A stretch of 64,000 nt of DNA, from the NCBI RefSeq assembly GCF_014192715.1, contig NZ_JACHYH010000001.1, positions 744,001 through 808,000 on the forward strand, in the 5' to 3' direction. Shown here in pieces: positions 9,710-20,481 of this stretch. Under the pieces are notes generated by a model. The model saw only the letters and a program-made list of their open reading frames with translations, had not been told where the DNA came from and searched no databases. This DNA comes from Luteibacter sp. Sphag1AF. Its GTDB lineage: Bacteria > Pseudomonadota > Gammaproteobacteria > Xanthomonadales > Rhodanobacteraceae. Positions within the stretch are counted from its first letter, which is position 1. Every line of letters starts with the position of its first letter. A program made the translations under genes and the position numbers.

Positions 9710-10214
9710 GCGGCACCTCCGTGGTGGCTGCGCGACGCGGTGCCGGATGCTTCAGCGCCTGCGCCGCCCACGTTTCCACATCACGCGCGATGGCGTCGGT
9801 GTCCACCCGAACCTGACGTGCATACAGAGCCTCATCCAGACCTGCCAGGCGACCAACGTCCATGCGCGGTGCAAGCTCGCTCAACGTGCGCTGCCATGCC
9901 GCGCCCCGCTCACTGACCGATGCCGGACGGGCGCGTCGCGCAATCCGGCGCAGCAACTGCGACACCTTTGCGACCCACGCAGATGTATCGCCATCAGCGG
10001 CGTGACGCTGCTGCGCGTCGCGCAGGTCCGCCAGAGCGGCATGAACCCAGCGGCGATGACGGCGCCTGCGTACGAGCACGACCACCACGAACGTGATGAG
10101 AGCCAGCACCACGACGATCAGTCCCCACCAGCCCGGTGCAAGCGGCCACCACATGCTCACGTCGGGCACGTGAATGTCGCGCAGCACAGGTCCATCTTTC
10201 GGCGGGGCCATCAT
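9696..10214 (-). CDS. DUF4381-type membrane protein of the Bat/MoxR operon
   Basis: 172 residues from the ATG at 10214, which overlaps the stop of the upstream DUF58 gene (ATGA). The frame stays open further upstream, but that part lies inside DUF58. A hydrophobic helix (about 28-48, rich in Val/Leu/Ile) is followed by a very basic stretch (RRRRHRRW) and a helical cytoplasmic domain ending in LKHPAPRRA. Small single-TM proteins of this family regularly sit between DUF58 and batA. The function is unknown; an assembly or adaptor role is inferred from context only. Confidence 0.75.
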   Translation of the reverse strand: MMAPPKDGPVLRDIHVPDVSMWWPLAPGWWGLIVVVLALITFVVVVLVRRRRHRRWVHAALADLRDAQQRHAADGDTSAWVAKVSQLLRRIARRARPASVSERGAAWQRTLSELAPRMDVGRLAGLDEALYARQVRVDTDAIARDVETWAAQALKHPAPRRAATTEVPHGTA

Positions 10215-11146
10215 CGCCTGCGCCCTGCCGCGCCAAGCAACGCGAGCGTCGCGTCGAGCGGATCGGCCGTGGTGTCGATCGTGCGCGACGCGATGCCCAG
10301 CGATGACGCCAAGGTTTCCAGAGCGCGATGACCACGGCCAAGCGCCTGTGCAAATTCGTTCCGTTGCCGTTCCGCGTGCAGAAGCACGTCGTAGTGACGA
10401 CCTTCGTGCGCGAGGGGATAACGGCCCGGTGGTGGCGCCGCCAGTTCCAGAGGATCGGCGACGGCGACTACGGCAACCTCCGCGCGACGCAGCAAATCCA
10501 GCAACGGCCCGCGCGCCTGATCGTCGCAACTGAAGCCATCACTGATGAGCAGCACACGACTGGCACCGTGCATCAACCGGCCCGCACGCTGTAGCGCACC
10601 GGAAAGGTATTCAAGCCCCGCGTCGTCCTGAAGCGCGTCCCACGCGGCGATGGCACCCAGGGCAGCGAGCGCGCCGCGTGCGCCACCCTGCGGACGCAAC
10701 AGATGCCGTTGCGCGCCGAAGGAGAGCACACCGACACGGTCTCCACCGCGCACGGCATACCATGCCGCCAGCGCAGCAACCCGCGCCGCCTGAACTGACT
10801 TGAAGCGGACGCGTGTGCCGAAACGCATGCCGGCATTCGTGTCCAGAAGAACCAGCAGACGGCCTTCGCGTTCTTCCTGAAACAGCTTGGTATGCAGGCT
10901 TCCGCTGCGCGCCGTAAGGCGCCAGTCCATCCGGCGCACATCATCGCCCGGCTGGTAGATGCGTGACTCGGCATAGTCCATGCCGCGACCGTGAAGCCGG
11001 CTGGGCTGCTGGCCACTGCGAGCGGCGCGCGCAAGACGTGGTGGTGTGGGCGCACGCGCCACCCGCGCGCGAAGCGCGATCAGTTCGGCGAGATTGACGC
11101 GGACCTTGCCGTCGCCGTCGCCCGGCGTGGAAACGACCGCGTTCAC
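10211..11146 (-). CDS. DUF58-domain protein
   Basis: 311 residues. The DUF58 signature is clear around residues 55-95: Y-A-E-S-R-I-Y-Q-P-G-D-D-V-R-R-M-D-W-R, then TARSG and LFQEERE. The rest is a VWA-like fold with LVLLDTNAGM and LLISDGFS. DUF58 proteins are constant partners of MoxR AAA+ ATPases, though no activity is proven. The overlaps with moxR (4 bp) and the DUF4381 gene (4 bp) imply translational coupling. Confidence 0.9.
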   Translation of the reverse strand: MNAVVSTPGDGDGKVRVNLAELIALRARVARAPTPPRLARAARSGQQPSRLHGRGMDYAESRIYQPGDDVRRMDWRLTARSGSLHTKLFQEEREGRLLVLLDTNAGMRFGTRVRFKSVQAARVAALAAWYAVRGGDRVGVLSFGAQRHLLRPQGGARGALAALGAIAAWDALQDDAGLEYLSGALQRAGRLMHGASRVLLISDGFSCDDQARGPLLDLLRRAEVAVVAVADPLELAAPPPGRYPLAHEGRHYDVLLHAERQRNEFAQALGRGHRALETLASSLGIASRTIDTTADPLDATLALLGAAGRRR

Positions 11147-12135
11147 GGAAGCGGCACGAGATCCAGCAGGCGGTCGATCACTGTGTCGATCTTCACGCCC
11201 TCCGCTTCGGCTTCGTAGCTTGGCAACACGCGATGACGAAGCACCTCGTGGGCCACGGCGTGCACGTCTTCCGGCAGCGCAAACTCACGACCGGCAAGCC
11301 ACGCGCGCGCACGGGCGCAGCGATCCAGCGCGATACTGGCACGCGGACTGGCGCCCCATGCGATCCAGCGCTTCAGTTCGGGGCCGTAGAGTTCGGCACG
11401 CCGCGTCGCGACCACGAGCTGGGTGATGTATTCCTCAAGCGCGGGCGCCACATGCACAGACAGCACTGCATCGCGCGCCGCGAACACGTCTTCCGGCCGC
11501 AACACATGCGCAGGCGGCGGTACCGGGTGCATCGCTTCACGAGCCTGCTGCCGGGCCAGGCGAAGAATGGCCAGCTCGGCTTCCGCATCCGGATAACCGA
11601 TGGTCACGTGCATCAGGAAACGATCGAGCTGCGCCTCAGGCAGAGCGAACGTACCTTCCTGTTCGATCGGGTTCTGCGTGGCCATGACCATGAACAGATC
11701 AGGCAACGGCCAGGTGCGGCGCCCGATGGTGATCTGCCGTTCGGCCATCGCCTCAAGCAACGCGGACTGCACCTTGGCAGGCGCACGATTGATCTCGTCG
11801 GCCAGCACGATGTTGTGAAACAGCGGGCCCCGCTCGAACTCGAACGCGCCCGTTTGCGGACGAAAAATGTCGGTACCGGTCAGGTCAGCAGGCAACAGGT
11901 CCGGAGTGAACTGGACGCGGTGGAAGTCTGCCTCGATACGCGTGGCCAGCGCCTTGATGGCGGTGGTCTTGGCCAGGCCTGGCGCACCTTCCACCAGCAG
12001 ATGACCGTCGGCCAGAAGCGCGATGAGCAGGCACTCCACCAGATGCGGCTGCCCGATGATGCTGCGCCCCAATTCGTCACGCAGGCGAACAAACGCGTCC
12101 TGGAGGGGCGTGGCGGCAACTTCGGATGAGGACAT
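11143..12135 (-). CDS. MoxR-family AAA+ ATPase
   Basis: 330 residues from the ATG at 12135 (MSSSEVAATPLQD). A longer frame exists upstream but encodes Pro/Arg-rich sequence unlike MoxR. Walker A is GAPGLAKT (50-57); Walker B and following are VLADEINRAPAKVQSALLEA. Sensor motifs ATQNPIEQEGTFALPEAQLD and the C-terminal lid are present. MoxR ATPases act as chaperone-like remodelling factors for VWA proteins. First gene of the six-gene Bat operon, about 125 bp beyond the pilQ terminator. Confidence 0.92.
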   Translation of the reverse strand: MSSSEVAATPLQDAFVRLRDELGRSIIGQPHLVECLLIALLADGHLLVEGAPGLAKTTAIKALATRIEADFHRVQFTPDLLPADLTGTDIFRPQTGAFEFERGPLFHNIVLADEINRAPAKVQSALLEAMAERQITIGRRTWPLPDLFMVMATQNPIEQEGTFALPEAQLDRFLMHVTIGYPDAEAELAILRLARQQAREAMHPVPPPAHVLRPEDVFAARDAVLSVHVAPALEEYITQLVVATRRAELYGPELKRWIAWGASPRASIALDRCARARAWLAGREFALPEDVHAVAHEVLRHRVLPSYEAEAEGVKIDTVIDRLLDLVPLP

Positions 12136-12259
12136 AGGGGATCTCGGCTTCGCGGAACGAGGGTAAGACAACAAGGTAGCGCAGAAGTTTATCCGGCGGG
12201 GATGGCAGCCCGGGGATCGGCAGGGGGCACGACCCGGGCGCGGCGCCTGCTGGCGAAAC

Positions 12260-12290
12260 AAAAAAAAGGGCGACCCATGCGGGTCGCCCT
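12260..12290 (-). terminator. Rho-independent terminator of pilMNOPQ
   Basis: A 10-bp perfect stem (AGGGCGACCC at 12267-12276 with GGGTCGCCCT at 12281-12290) with an ATGC loop. Read on the minus strand, a run of eight T follows the hairpin. It sits 25 bp past the pilQ stop and separates the pil operon from moxR. Confidence 0.85.
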
Positions 12291-12314
12291 TCATCTGACT
12301 GCGGAACTCCGGTC

Positions 12315-14627
12315 TTACTGCAGCGTTTCGCTGAGGATGCGCGGCGTGACGAAGATCAGCAGTTCGGCCTTGTTGTTGGTCCGGTTCGTACGGCGGAACA
12401 GGACGCCGATACCCGGGATATCACCCAGACCCGGCACCTTGTCGGTGGCATTGGACTTGGTGATTTCGTAGATACCGCCGAGGACCACGGTCTGACCGTT
12501 GTCGACGAGCACCGAGGTGTTGATTTCACGCGTGTCGATCTGCGGTACCGAGCCACCACCCGGCGCGGGGACCATGGCTGCCAGCGCGTCCTTCTTCACG
12601 TTGATCTTCAGATACACGCGGCTGTCGGCCGTGATCGTCGGGGTCACGCGCAGTTCGAGCACGGCGTCCTTGAACTGGACCGTGGCGTTCTGCGCACCGC
12701 CGCCGCTGGAGCTGGCCTGGTAGGTCACATAACCGATCTGCTGACCCTGCTTGATCACCGCTTCCTGCTGGTTGGCGGTAATGACGCGCGGGCTGGAGAT
12801 CACTTCGCCACGACCTTCGGACTGCGCGGCGGAGAGCTCCAGATCGACCAGATAGTTGGCGCCCAGCACGGCCAGGCCGATGCTGCCTGCCGGATTGGAA
12901 ACAGGCAGATTGACGTTGTAGCCACCGGGCAGTTCGACCGAACCGGGGACTGGGATGGTCGTGGAGGGTGCCGTACCGGCCGCGATGGCTGCCGCACGAT
13001 CCGCCGCCGCCTGATTCAGGGCCTGATTGTAGGCAACGTTGCTGTTGTGCAGCCCCGTGACCAGTCCCGCCGTACCCGTACCGTTCGTACCGCCGCTCAG
13101 GTTCGGCGACGTGCCGATAATCTGGCCGCTGGAGTTGGTCTGGGTTGCCTGGACGCCCCAACGCACACCCAGCTGACGGGTGAAGCTGTCGGTGGCCACA
13201 ACAATGCGCGATTCGATCAGCACCTGCTGTACCGGACGATCCAGCGTGCCGATGAGTTCGCGCAGATCACGGATCTTGTCCGGCGTGTCATTGACCAGCA
13301 GCGTGTTGGTGCGCTCGTCGAACGAGACGCTGCCGCGGGCCGAGAGGAAACCACGCGAACCGGTGCCCGAGGAACCGCCACCGCCGCCAGACTGCAGCGC
13401 ACCCTGGGTCAGCAGCTTGGCGATATCGGATGCCTTGCCGTAGCTGACGGGAATGTAGTCGGAGATGAGTTCAGCCGAGTTCTCGGCTTTCTCGCGGGCA
13501 TCGGCAAGGCTCTGCTCGTAGCTGGCCAGCTCGGTCTGCGGCGCGATCCAGATGACGTTGCCACTGCGGCGCTTGTCCAGGCCCTTCGCACGGAGCACGA
13601 CGTCCAGCGCCTGATCCCAGGGCACATTGACCAGGCGCAGGGTGACACTGCCGCCCACGCTGTCGGAAGCCACAAGGTTCAGGCCGGAGATGTCGGCAAT
13701 CAGCTGCAGCGCCGAACGAACCGGAATGTCCTGGAAGTTGAAGGTGACGCGGCTGCCGCTGAAGGTCTGTTCCTGTGTCTTGGCATTCTTGCCAGTAACG
13801 GGAGCTACCTTCTTCGGCGCAACTTCCACCACGTAATCGCCACCGCTCTGGTATGCCGACACATCGACATCGCCCTTGGTGCGGATGTCCATACGGCCAT
13901 TCGCCTTGGTGTCGATGGACTGGACCGGCGTGGCGAAATCAAGCACGTCCAGGCGCTGTGCAAGCTTGGCCGGAACACTGGCACCGCCGAGGCTCACGAT
14001 CACATGATCGCCGTCGCGATGCATTTCCGGGGAAGCTGCGGTGCTGCCCAGCGTGACCAGCACACGGCCTTCGCCGTTGGGACCACGACGGAAGTCGATG
14101 TTGGAGATCGGCGCGCCCGTGCCCGAGGGCAGTGACTTGGTCGGATCGGAAACCACGGCCGTCGTTGTGGTGGCGCCGGTCGGGCCGTTGTTGACGGTCA
14201 CATACAGGTTGTTGCCATCAATGCGGGTCTTGTAGGCCGACTCACGGAACAGTTCGATCACAACGCGCGTCTTGCCGCCCGCCGAAATCACCGAAATGCC
14301 CGACGTCGCGCCCTTGCCCACGTCGAGGTGACGGGTGGAGAACGAGTTGGTCGTGTCGGCCAGATCAATGGCGATGCGCGGCGGGTTGCTGGTGGTGAAG
14401 ACGCTGGGCTGCGGTGCCGGGCCGCCGAAGGTGAGCTTCAGCTCCACGCGGCCGCCAGGCTGCGAGTCGTAAGTCACATTCTGCAGCGCGGTCGCTGCCG
14501 CAGCCACACTGGACAGGCCAGCCGAACAGGTGAGGGCCAGGCCGAGAATCCAGCGACGCAGTTCGCGTCGCACGCTACCCGGCAGATGATTCTTATTGGT
14601 GGTCATGTGCGTCATCCCCGAGTTCAT
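12315..14627 (-). CDS. pilQ: Type IV pilus secretin PilQ
   Basis: 770-residue outer-membrane secretin that forms the pore for the type IV pilus. A signal peptide ends near SSVAAAA (about 47). AMIN domains (about 50-290) are followed by a secretin/TonB short N-terminal domain (about 300-370), an N1 domain, and the secretin core (about 520-765) with VLIESRIVVATDSFTRQLGV and VVLGGIYE. The end, ELLIFVTPRIL, is typical. It overlaps pilP by 4 bp and is last in pilMNOPQ, followed by a strong terminator. Confidence 0.96.
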   Translation of the reverse strand: MNSGMTHMTTNKNHLPGSVRRELRRWILGLALTCSAGLSSVAAAATALQNVTYDSQPGGRVELKLTFGGPAPQPSVFTTSNPPRIAIDLADTTNSFSTRHLDVGKGATSGISVISAGGKTRVVIELFRESAYKTRIDGNNLYVTVNNGPTGATTTTAVVSDPTKSLPSGTGAPISNIDFRRGPNGEGRVLVTLGSTAASPEMHRDGDHVIVSLGGASVPAKLAQRLDVLDFATPVQSIDTKANGRMDIRTKGDVDVSAYQSGGDYVVEVAPKKVAPVTGKNAKTQEQTFSGSRVTFNFQDIPVRSALQLIADISGLNLVASDSVGGSVTLRLVNVPWDQALDVVLRAKGLDKRRSGNVIWIAPQTELASYEQSLADAREKAENSAELISDYIPVSYGKASDIAKLLTQGALQSGGGGGSSGTGSRGFLSARGSVSFDERTNTLLVNDTPDKIRDLRELIGTLDRPVQQVLIESRIVVATDSFTRQLGVRWGVQATQTNSSGQIIGTSPNLSGGTNGTGTAGLVTGLHNSNVAYNQALNQAAADRAAAIAAGTAPSTTIPVPGSVELPGGYNVNLPVSNPAGSIGLAVLGANYLVDLELSAAQSEGRGEVISSPRVITANQQEAVIKQGQQIGYVTYQASSSGGGAQNATVQFKDAVLELRVTPTITADSRVYLKINVKKDALAAMVPAPGGGSVPQIDTREINTSVLVDNGQTVVLGGIYEITKSNATDKVPGLGDIPGIGVLFRRTNRTNNKAELLIFVTPRILSETLQ

Positions 14628-15157
14628 TTTTCACCGACCGCAATGCTTGCCTGCCGTTCCATCCAGCCGCCGGTGCCGTTGGGCACCAGTTCGACGAGGT
14701 CGATTCGATCCTCGGCGACGGTGGTGATACGTCCATAGCTCTGGCCCACGTATTCGTTGCGATGGACGCGGTGAATCACCCCGCCCGGATCTTTGACCAA
14801 CGCTTCCATTGAACTGCCGGCACCCACCGTGCCCACCATTTTCAGGCTGTCCAGCGAGAACATCTCAAGCGGCTGCTTGGGACGGTTCTCGTCCGGACGG
14901 GGACCGTTGGTGGAACCGGACGTCTGCATTTCCGCCGAGCTCGGACTGAACGGGTCACGCTCGTTCTGGTCCTGGTAAGCGAAGGTTTCAAACGTACGGA
15001 TCACCGGCAACGGCGGGATGGGCTGGCCTTTCTTGTTCTTTTCGTGCGCGACCCAGTCGCGCAGGTCCGACTGTCCGCGGGTGCAGCCGGCCAGCGCAAG
15101 CGCGCTGAGGCCAACCAGCAGCAAGGGACGGAACACCGCATGCTTGACGCTCATCAC
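14624..15157 (-). CDS. pilP: Type IV pilus assembly lipoprotein PilP
   Basis: 177 residues with a lipobox LALAGC (Cys25), so anchored in the inner membrane by lipid. The C-terminal domain (about 85-170) is the small beta-sandwich that contacts the PilQ N0 region; in the middle is the motif QNERDPFSP. It links the PilN/O platform to the secretin. It overlaps both pilO and pilQ by 4 bp. Confidence 0.94.
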   Translation of the reverse strand: MMSVKHAVFRPLLLVGLSALALAGCTRGQSDLRDWVAHEKNKKGQPIPPLPVIRTFETFAYQDQNERDPFSPSSAEMQTSGSTNGPRPDENRPKQPLEMFSLDSLKMVGTVGAGSSMEALVKDPGGVIHRVHRNEYVGQSYGRITTVAEDRIDLVELVPNGTGGWMERQASIAVGEK

Positions 15158-15822
15158 GGCTTGCCCCCCTTGGCTGACGTTGCCGATTTGCCTGCTTCGG
15201 CAGCCTCATCGTCTTCGAGATAGCGATACGTCTTGACCGTACCCTGGAGTATCAGCATGCCGCCCGGAACAGGGTCACCACCCTTGGCGTTCGTAATCTT
15301 CGGGCTCAACGACACGTCGTGCAGCGTGAGAATCACCACGCGCGGCAGCGAGGCCACGCCACTGATGAACGTGCCGAACTGGTGGTACGTACCCACCATG
15401 CGCAGCGTGATCGGCTTTTCAGCGTAGAAGTCTTTCGGCGTTTCCGGGCCGGGCTGGAACAGCTCCACTTCGATGCCGGCCGCAAGCGCCGTCTGCGACA
15501 CGTCGACCAGCAGTTCGGGCATTTCCGTACGGCTGGGCAACTGACGCAGGAGCGTGCGCAGCATGTCCTTCATTTCGGCCAGCTGCTGCTCAAGCGCTTC
15601 GAGATTGGCGGCCTTGGCCTGCTTGAGCGAGAAATCGGACTTGAGCACGTCCTCCTGCCCTTCAACGCGGGCGAGGTCGTCCTGCTGGTTGCTGATGACG
15701 AAATACCAGCCGATGCCGATCACGACAACGAAGAGCAAGCCGGTGAAAAAGGCCTTGACCGACTTCGGCCACGCGCCGACGTTGTGCCGATCAAGATTGC
15801 GCAGATCATCCAGGAACTTCAT
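15154..15822 (-). CDS. pilO: Type IV pilus inner-membrane platform protein PilO
   Basis: 222 residues: a short cytoplasmic N-terminus, one TM helix (about 24-43), a periplasmic coiled coil (about 47-95) and a ferredoxin-like domain (about 95-195). It pairs with PilN to form the alignment complex that holds PilM and PilP. Start codon ATG (MKFLDDLRNLDRHNVG) overlaps the pilN stop by 4 bp. Confidence 0.94.
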   Translation of the reverse strand: MKFLDDLRNLDRHNVGAWPKSVKAFFTGLLFVVVIGIGWYFVISNQQDDLARVEGQEDVLKSDFSLKQAKAANLEALEQQLAEMKDMLRTLLRQLPSRTEMPELLVDVSQTALAAGIEVELFQPGPETPKDFYAEKPITLRMVGTYHQFGTFISGVASLPRVVILTLHDVSLSPKITNAKGGDPVPGGMLILQGTVKTYRYLEDDEAAEAGKSATSAKGGKP

Positions 15823-16615
15823 GGCTTGCCTCCGACCGTCGTGGCAGGAGTGGGACGCGGCGCGGCCGGTGCATTGACGGGCGTAGCCGCAGGCAATGTG
15901 GCGGCCGGGGCTGCGCCGGCAGGCGCGGTCACGGCGGTCGGTGCTGCTGCCGCCTTGGTCATGTCAGCCACGGGGCCGGAAAGCGCCGTGGGAACAGTGG
16001 CCGTGGTTGACGCGCCAGCCGGTGCAACAGCTGCATTTCCGGATGCGGGCGTGTCGGTCGCCTCGCTGGAATCAGCCGGCTTGCGCAGGCGGACATCCAG
16101 ACCGAAGACATACGGCATGCGCGACGCATCGTGCATGTTTTCCGTCTTGCGCAGATCGACGTGACCCATCCAGGGACTGGTCTCGACGTTGCGCATGTAG
16201 TCGGCAACGCTGGTGTTGGACTGCGACACACCATCAAGCGACAGGGCATCACCGGACTGCTTCATGGCCGTCAGGCGCGCGCTGCCCGGAATCGTCTTCA
16301 CCATTTCGTCGAACAGATGGACCATCTGCGAACGGTTGGCCTGAAGCTGTTCAATGATCTGCTTGCGCTGCAGCAGGCCGTCGCGAACCTTTTCAAGGTC
16401 CTTGATCTTGGCAAGCCGCACGTCCAGCTGGGCGATTTCGCTGGTCAGATAACTGTTGCGGTCATTCTGGTTGTCGATTCGGGCCGTCATCCAGAGATTC
16501 CAGCCGATCAGCACCACCAGCGCGGCCGCGAACGCCATACCCAGCTGGATATAGAACTCGCGTTCGCGCTGTTTGCGGCGCTCCGCACGCCACGGCAGCA
16601 GGTTGATCCGTGCCA

Positions 16616-16616
<1 letters not shown>
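15819..16616 (-). CDS. pilN: Type IV pilus inner-membrane platform protein PilN
   Basis: 265 residues from the ATG at 16616, chosen because MARINLLPWR is the conserved PilM-binding N-terminal motif and because it overlaps the pilM stop (ATGA). One TM helix lies at about 24-44, then a coiled coil (about 50-90) and a ferredoxin-like periplasmic domain to about 190. The last 70 residues are an Ala/Pro/Thr-rich tail without obvious fold, longer than I would expect for PilN. Confidence 0.94.
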
Positions 16617-17755
<1,139 letters not shown>

Positions 17756-17868
17756 CGGCTTGCACGACCCCTTTCAGGAACTGAATCACAAGTTGAGTCA
17801 CTGGGTTAGCGACGGCCCTTAACAACTGACGGAAAGTCCCCTCCCCCGCCCGGGACCGGCGCGTGCCC

Positions 17869-17874
17869 TATACT
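17869..17874 (+). promoter_or_regulatory. Candidate -10 box of the PBP1A gene
   Basis: TATACT lies 42 bp before the ATG of the PBP1A gene and matches the -10 consensus at 5/6. No good -35 is seen 16-18 bp upstream, so this is a weak call. Confidence 0.35.
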
Positions 17875-17915
17875 CTGGCTGATTCCATTCCGGTCAAAGA
17901 CCCGATTCCGCATCC

Positions 17916-20417
17916 ATGCGAATTCTCAAGCGTTTGCTGCGCATTGCGCTGATTCTGGCCCTCGTGGGCGTCTTGCTGGTGGTCGGTGCCGTGGGCGTTG
18001 CCTACTGGCTGATCGCCCCCCGCCTGCCCTCCGTGGCGGTTCTGCGCGACTACCATATGCAGGTTCCGCTGCGCGTCCTGAGCTCCGACGGCCGACTCAT
18101 TGCATCTTTCGGCGAGACCCGACGCATCCCCGTGCGCATCGCCGACGTGCCGGCACGGCTCAAAAATGCCGTTTTGTCTGCCGAAGATGCTGATTTTTAT
18201 AGCCATCCGGGTGTGGATTGGCATGGCATCGCCCGCGCCGGCATCCATGTCGTGCTGTCCGGTGGCGACAAGGGCCCCGGCGGCTCCACGATCACCCAGC
18301 AGGTGGCACGAAACTTCTTCCTGAGCCCCGAGAAGCTGTACTCGCGCAAGCTCACCGAGGTCTTCATCGCCCTGCGGATGGAAAACGAGCTGACCAAGGA
18401 TCAGATCCTGGAGCTCTACATCAACAAGATGTTCCTGGGCCACCGCTCCTACGGCCTGGCAGCCGCAGCGTCTTACTACTACGGCAAGACGCTGGACCAG
18501 CTGACCGTAGCCGAGAGCGCCACCCTCGCCGGCACCTTCCAGCTGCCCTCGGTCGTCAACCCGCTGAACAACCCCAAGCGCATGCTCGCGCGCCGTGACT
18601 ACGTCCTGGGCCAGATGCTGTCCAACCGATTCATCACGAAGGCGGAGTACGACGAGGCCATCAGCGAGGCCAACGACGCCTATCCGCACGAGCAGCAGAT
18701 CGAAGTGGATGCGCCGTATCTGGCCGAAATGGCGCGCCAGCAGGTGCTTGAGAAACTGGGCAACGACGCGCTCACCGAAGGCTACGTGGTCAAGACGACC
18801 GTCCCCAGCGACAGCCAGCAGGCCGCCAATGAGGCCCTGCGCAATCGCCTCGCCTCTTACGACCGCCGCCACGGCTACCGTGGCCCGGAAGGCCATGAGG
18901 AACTGCCTGCCACGGCCGGCCCGGAAGACTTCGACCGCGTTCTCGCCAGCTACACGAGCATCGCGGGCATGATGCCCGGCATCGTGGTGGAGACCGGCCC
19001 GAAGGAGGCGAAGGTGTACCTGTCGGCCCGTGAATCGGTCACGCTCGACCTGGAAACCGTGGCCTGGGCGCGCCCCTACGTCAACGAAGCTCGCGCCGGC
19101 GCCGCCCCGAAGGGGGTGGACTCAGTGCTGCATCGTGGCGACATCATCCGCCTCTCGCGTGGCGAGAAGGGTGAGTGGGAACTCACCCAGATCCCTGCCG
19201 TGCAGGCCGCGCTGGTGGCGCTGGACCCCGAAGACGGCGCGGTACGTGCGCTGGTCGGCGGCTTCAGTTTCGTGCGCAGCAAATTCAACCGCGCGGTGAT
19301 GGCCGCACGCCAGCCGGGTTCCAGCTTCAAGCCGTTCCTGTATTCGGCGGCGTTTGATCGCGGCTTCACTCCGGCATCCATCGTCAACGACGCGCCCGTC
19401 GTGTTCCCGGACCCGTCGCGCCCCGATGGCCAGTGGACCCCGGCCAACGACGACAACAAGTTCGACGGCCCGATGCGTCTGCGCGAGGCACTGGTGAAGT
19501 CGAAAAACCTGGTCTCGGTGCGTCTGCTGGATGCCATTGGCCTGCGCTACGCCCGCGAGTACATGCAGCGCTTCGGCTTCACGCCCGATGCGTTGCCGCA
19601 GAACCTCTCACTGGCTCTGGGCACGGCCTCGGTATCGCCCATGAGCATGGCCCGTGGTTATGCCGTGTTCGCCAATGGCGGATACCTCGTGACGCCGTAC
19701 TTCATTTCTGAAATTGACGACCGCGACGGCAAGCCGGTGTATCTGGCCAATCCGGAACGCGCCTGCGCCGATTGCCAGGAGCGCCTGCTGAATCCCGCTC
19801 CCGCTGGCCCGCCGCCCGCAGCCACCCTGCCGGCTGCGGCTGCGCGTCCCGCTGTAGCGGGCACCGCGTCAGGCAGCGATACGGGCGATGCCGTGCTTCC
19901 CGCTGATGCGCACGCGGATGCCACGCGCGCACCGCGCCTGGCACCGCACGTCATCGACGTCCGCAACGACTACCTGGTGACCTCGCTGATGCTGGACGTG
20001 ATCAAGCGCGGCACGGGCTCCGCGGCGCGCGAACTCGGTCGCGACGACCTTGCCGGCAAAACCGGCTCGACCAACGACCACCGCGATGCCTGGTTCGTCG
20101 GCTTCAACAGCGACGTGTCGGCAGCCGTATGGGTCGGCTTTGACGACTTCACCTCGCTGGGTCGTGGTGAGTTCGGCGCGAAGGCGGCACTGCCCATCTG
20201 GATGGATTACATGGGCGCCGTGCTGAAGGACAAGCCTTCGCACACCCTGTCGATGCCGCCGGGCATCAGCACCATCCAGATCGACGCAGCGTCGGGCATG
20301 CCCTCGCCCGGTGGCATGTCTGAAATCATGAAGGTTGAAGATGTGGATCGTCTGCGTCAGCAGGCGGCACAAAAACAGGAAGAGGATCAGCAGCAACACG
20401 CCTACGATATCTTCTGA
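17916..20417 (+). CDS. mrcA: Penicillin-binding protein 1A (bifunctional peptidoglycan synthase)
   Basis: 833-residue class A PBP that polymerises glycan strands and crosslinks them in the periplasm. A TM anchor (about 10-33) is followed by the GT51 glycosyltransferase with catalytic E90 in LSAEDADFY and the motif GGSTITQQ (122-129). An OB-like domain precedes the transpeptidase, which carries S469-x-x-K472, S529-K-N531 and K715-T-G717. An Ala/Pro-rich insertion lies just before the last part of the transpeptidase (about 630-680), and the tail is Gln-rich. Divergent from pilM across about 240 bp, an arrangement common in gammaproteobacteria. Confidence 0.96.
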   Translation: MRILKRLLRIALILALVGVLLVVGAVGVAYWLIAPRLPSVAVLRDYHMQVPLRVLSSDGRLIASFGETRRIPVRIADVPARLKNAVLSAEDADFYSHPGVDWHGIARAGIHVVLSGGDKGPGGSTITQQVARNFFLSPEKLYSRKLTEVFIALRMENELTKDQILELYINKMFLGHRSYGLAAAASYYYGKTLDQLTVAESATLAGTFQLPSVVNPLNNPKRMLARRDYVLGQMLSNRFITKAEYDEAISEANDAYPHEQQIEVDAPYLAEMARQQVLEKLGNDALTEGYVVKTTVPSDSQQAANEALRNRLASYDRRHGYRGPEGHEELPATAGPEDFDRVLASYTSIAGMMPGIVVETGPKEAKVYLSARESVTLDLETVAWARPYVNEARAGAAPKGVDSVLHRGDIIRLSRGEKGEWELTQIPAVQAALVALDPEDGAVRALVGGFSFVRSKFNRAVMAARQPGSSFKPFLYSAAFDRGFTPASIVNDAPVVFPDPSRPDGQWTPANDDNKFDGPMRLREALVKSKNLVSVRLLDAIGLRYAREYMQRFGFTPDALPQNLSLALGTASVSPMSMARGYAVFANGGYLVTPYFISEIDDRDGKPVYLANPERACADCQERLLNPAPAGPPPAATLPAAAARPAVAGTASGSDTGDAVLPADAHADATRAPRLAPHVIDVRNDYLVTSLMLDVIKRGTGSAARELGRDDLAGKTGSTNDHRDAWFVGFNSDVSAAVWVGFDDFTSLGRGEFGAKAALPIWMDYMGAVLKDKPSHTLSMPPGISTIQIDAASGMPSPGGMSEIMKVEDVDRLRQQAAQKQEEDQQQHAYDIF

Positions 20418-20448
20418 CACGAGGCGCCCACATCGGGCGCCTTTCGTG
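20418..20448 (+). terminator. Hairpin downstream of PBP1A gene, probable terminator
   Basis: An 8-bp stem AGGCGCCC/GGGCGCCT with a five-base loop, extended by CACGA/TCGTG flanks, directly after the stop codon. The following T run is only three bases, so termination efficiency is uncertain. Confidence 0.5.
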
Positions 20449-20481
20449 ACCTGCCAAAAACACCAGTTAAGGGGGTGAGTC

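Noticed and set aside
10215..10529. N-terminal extension of the DUF4381 gene to 10529
   Set aside because: This part lies inside the DUF58 gene in another frame; the ATG at 10214 overlaps the DUF58 stop as in the rest of the operon.
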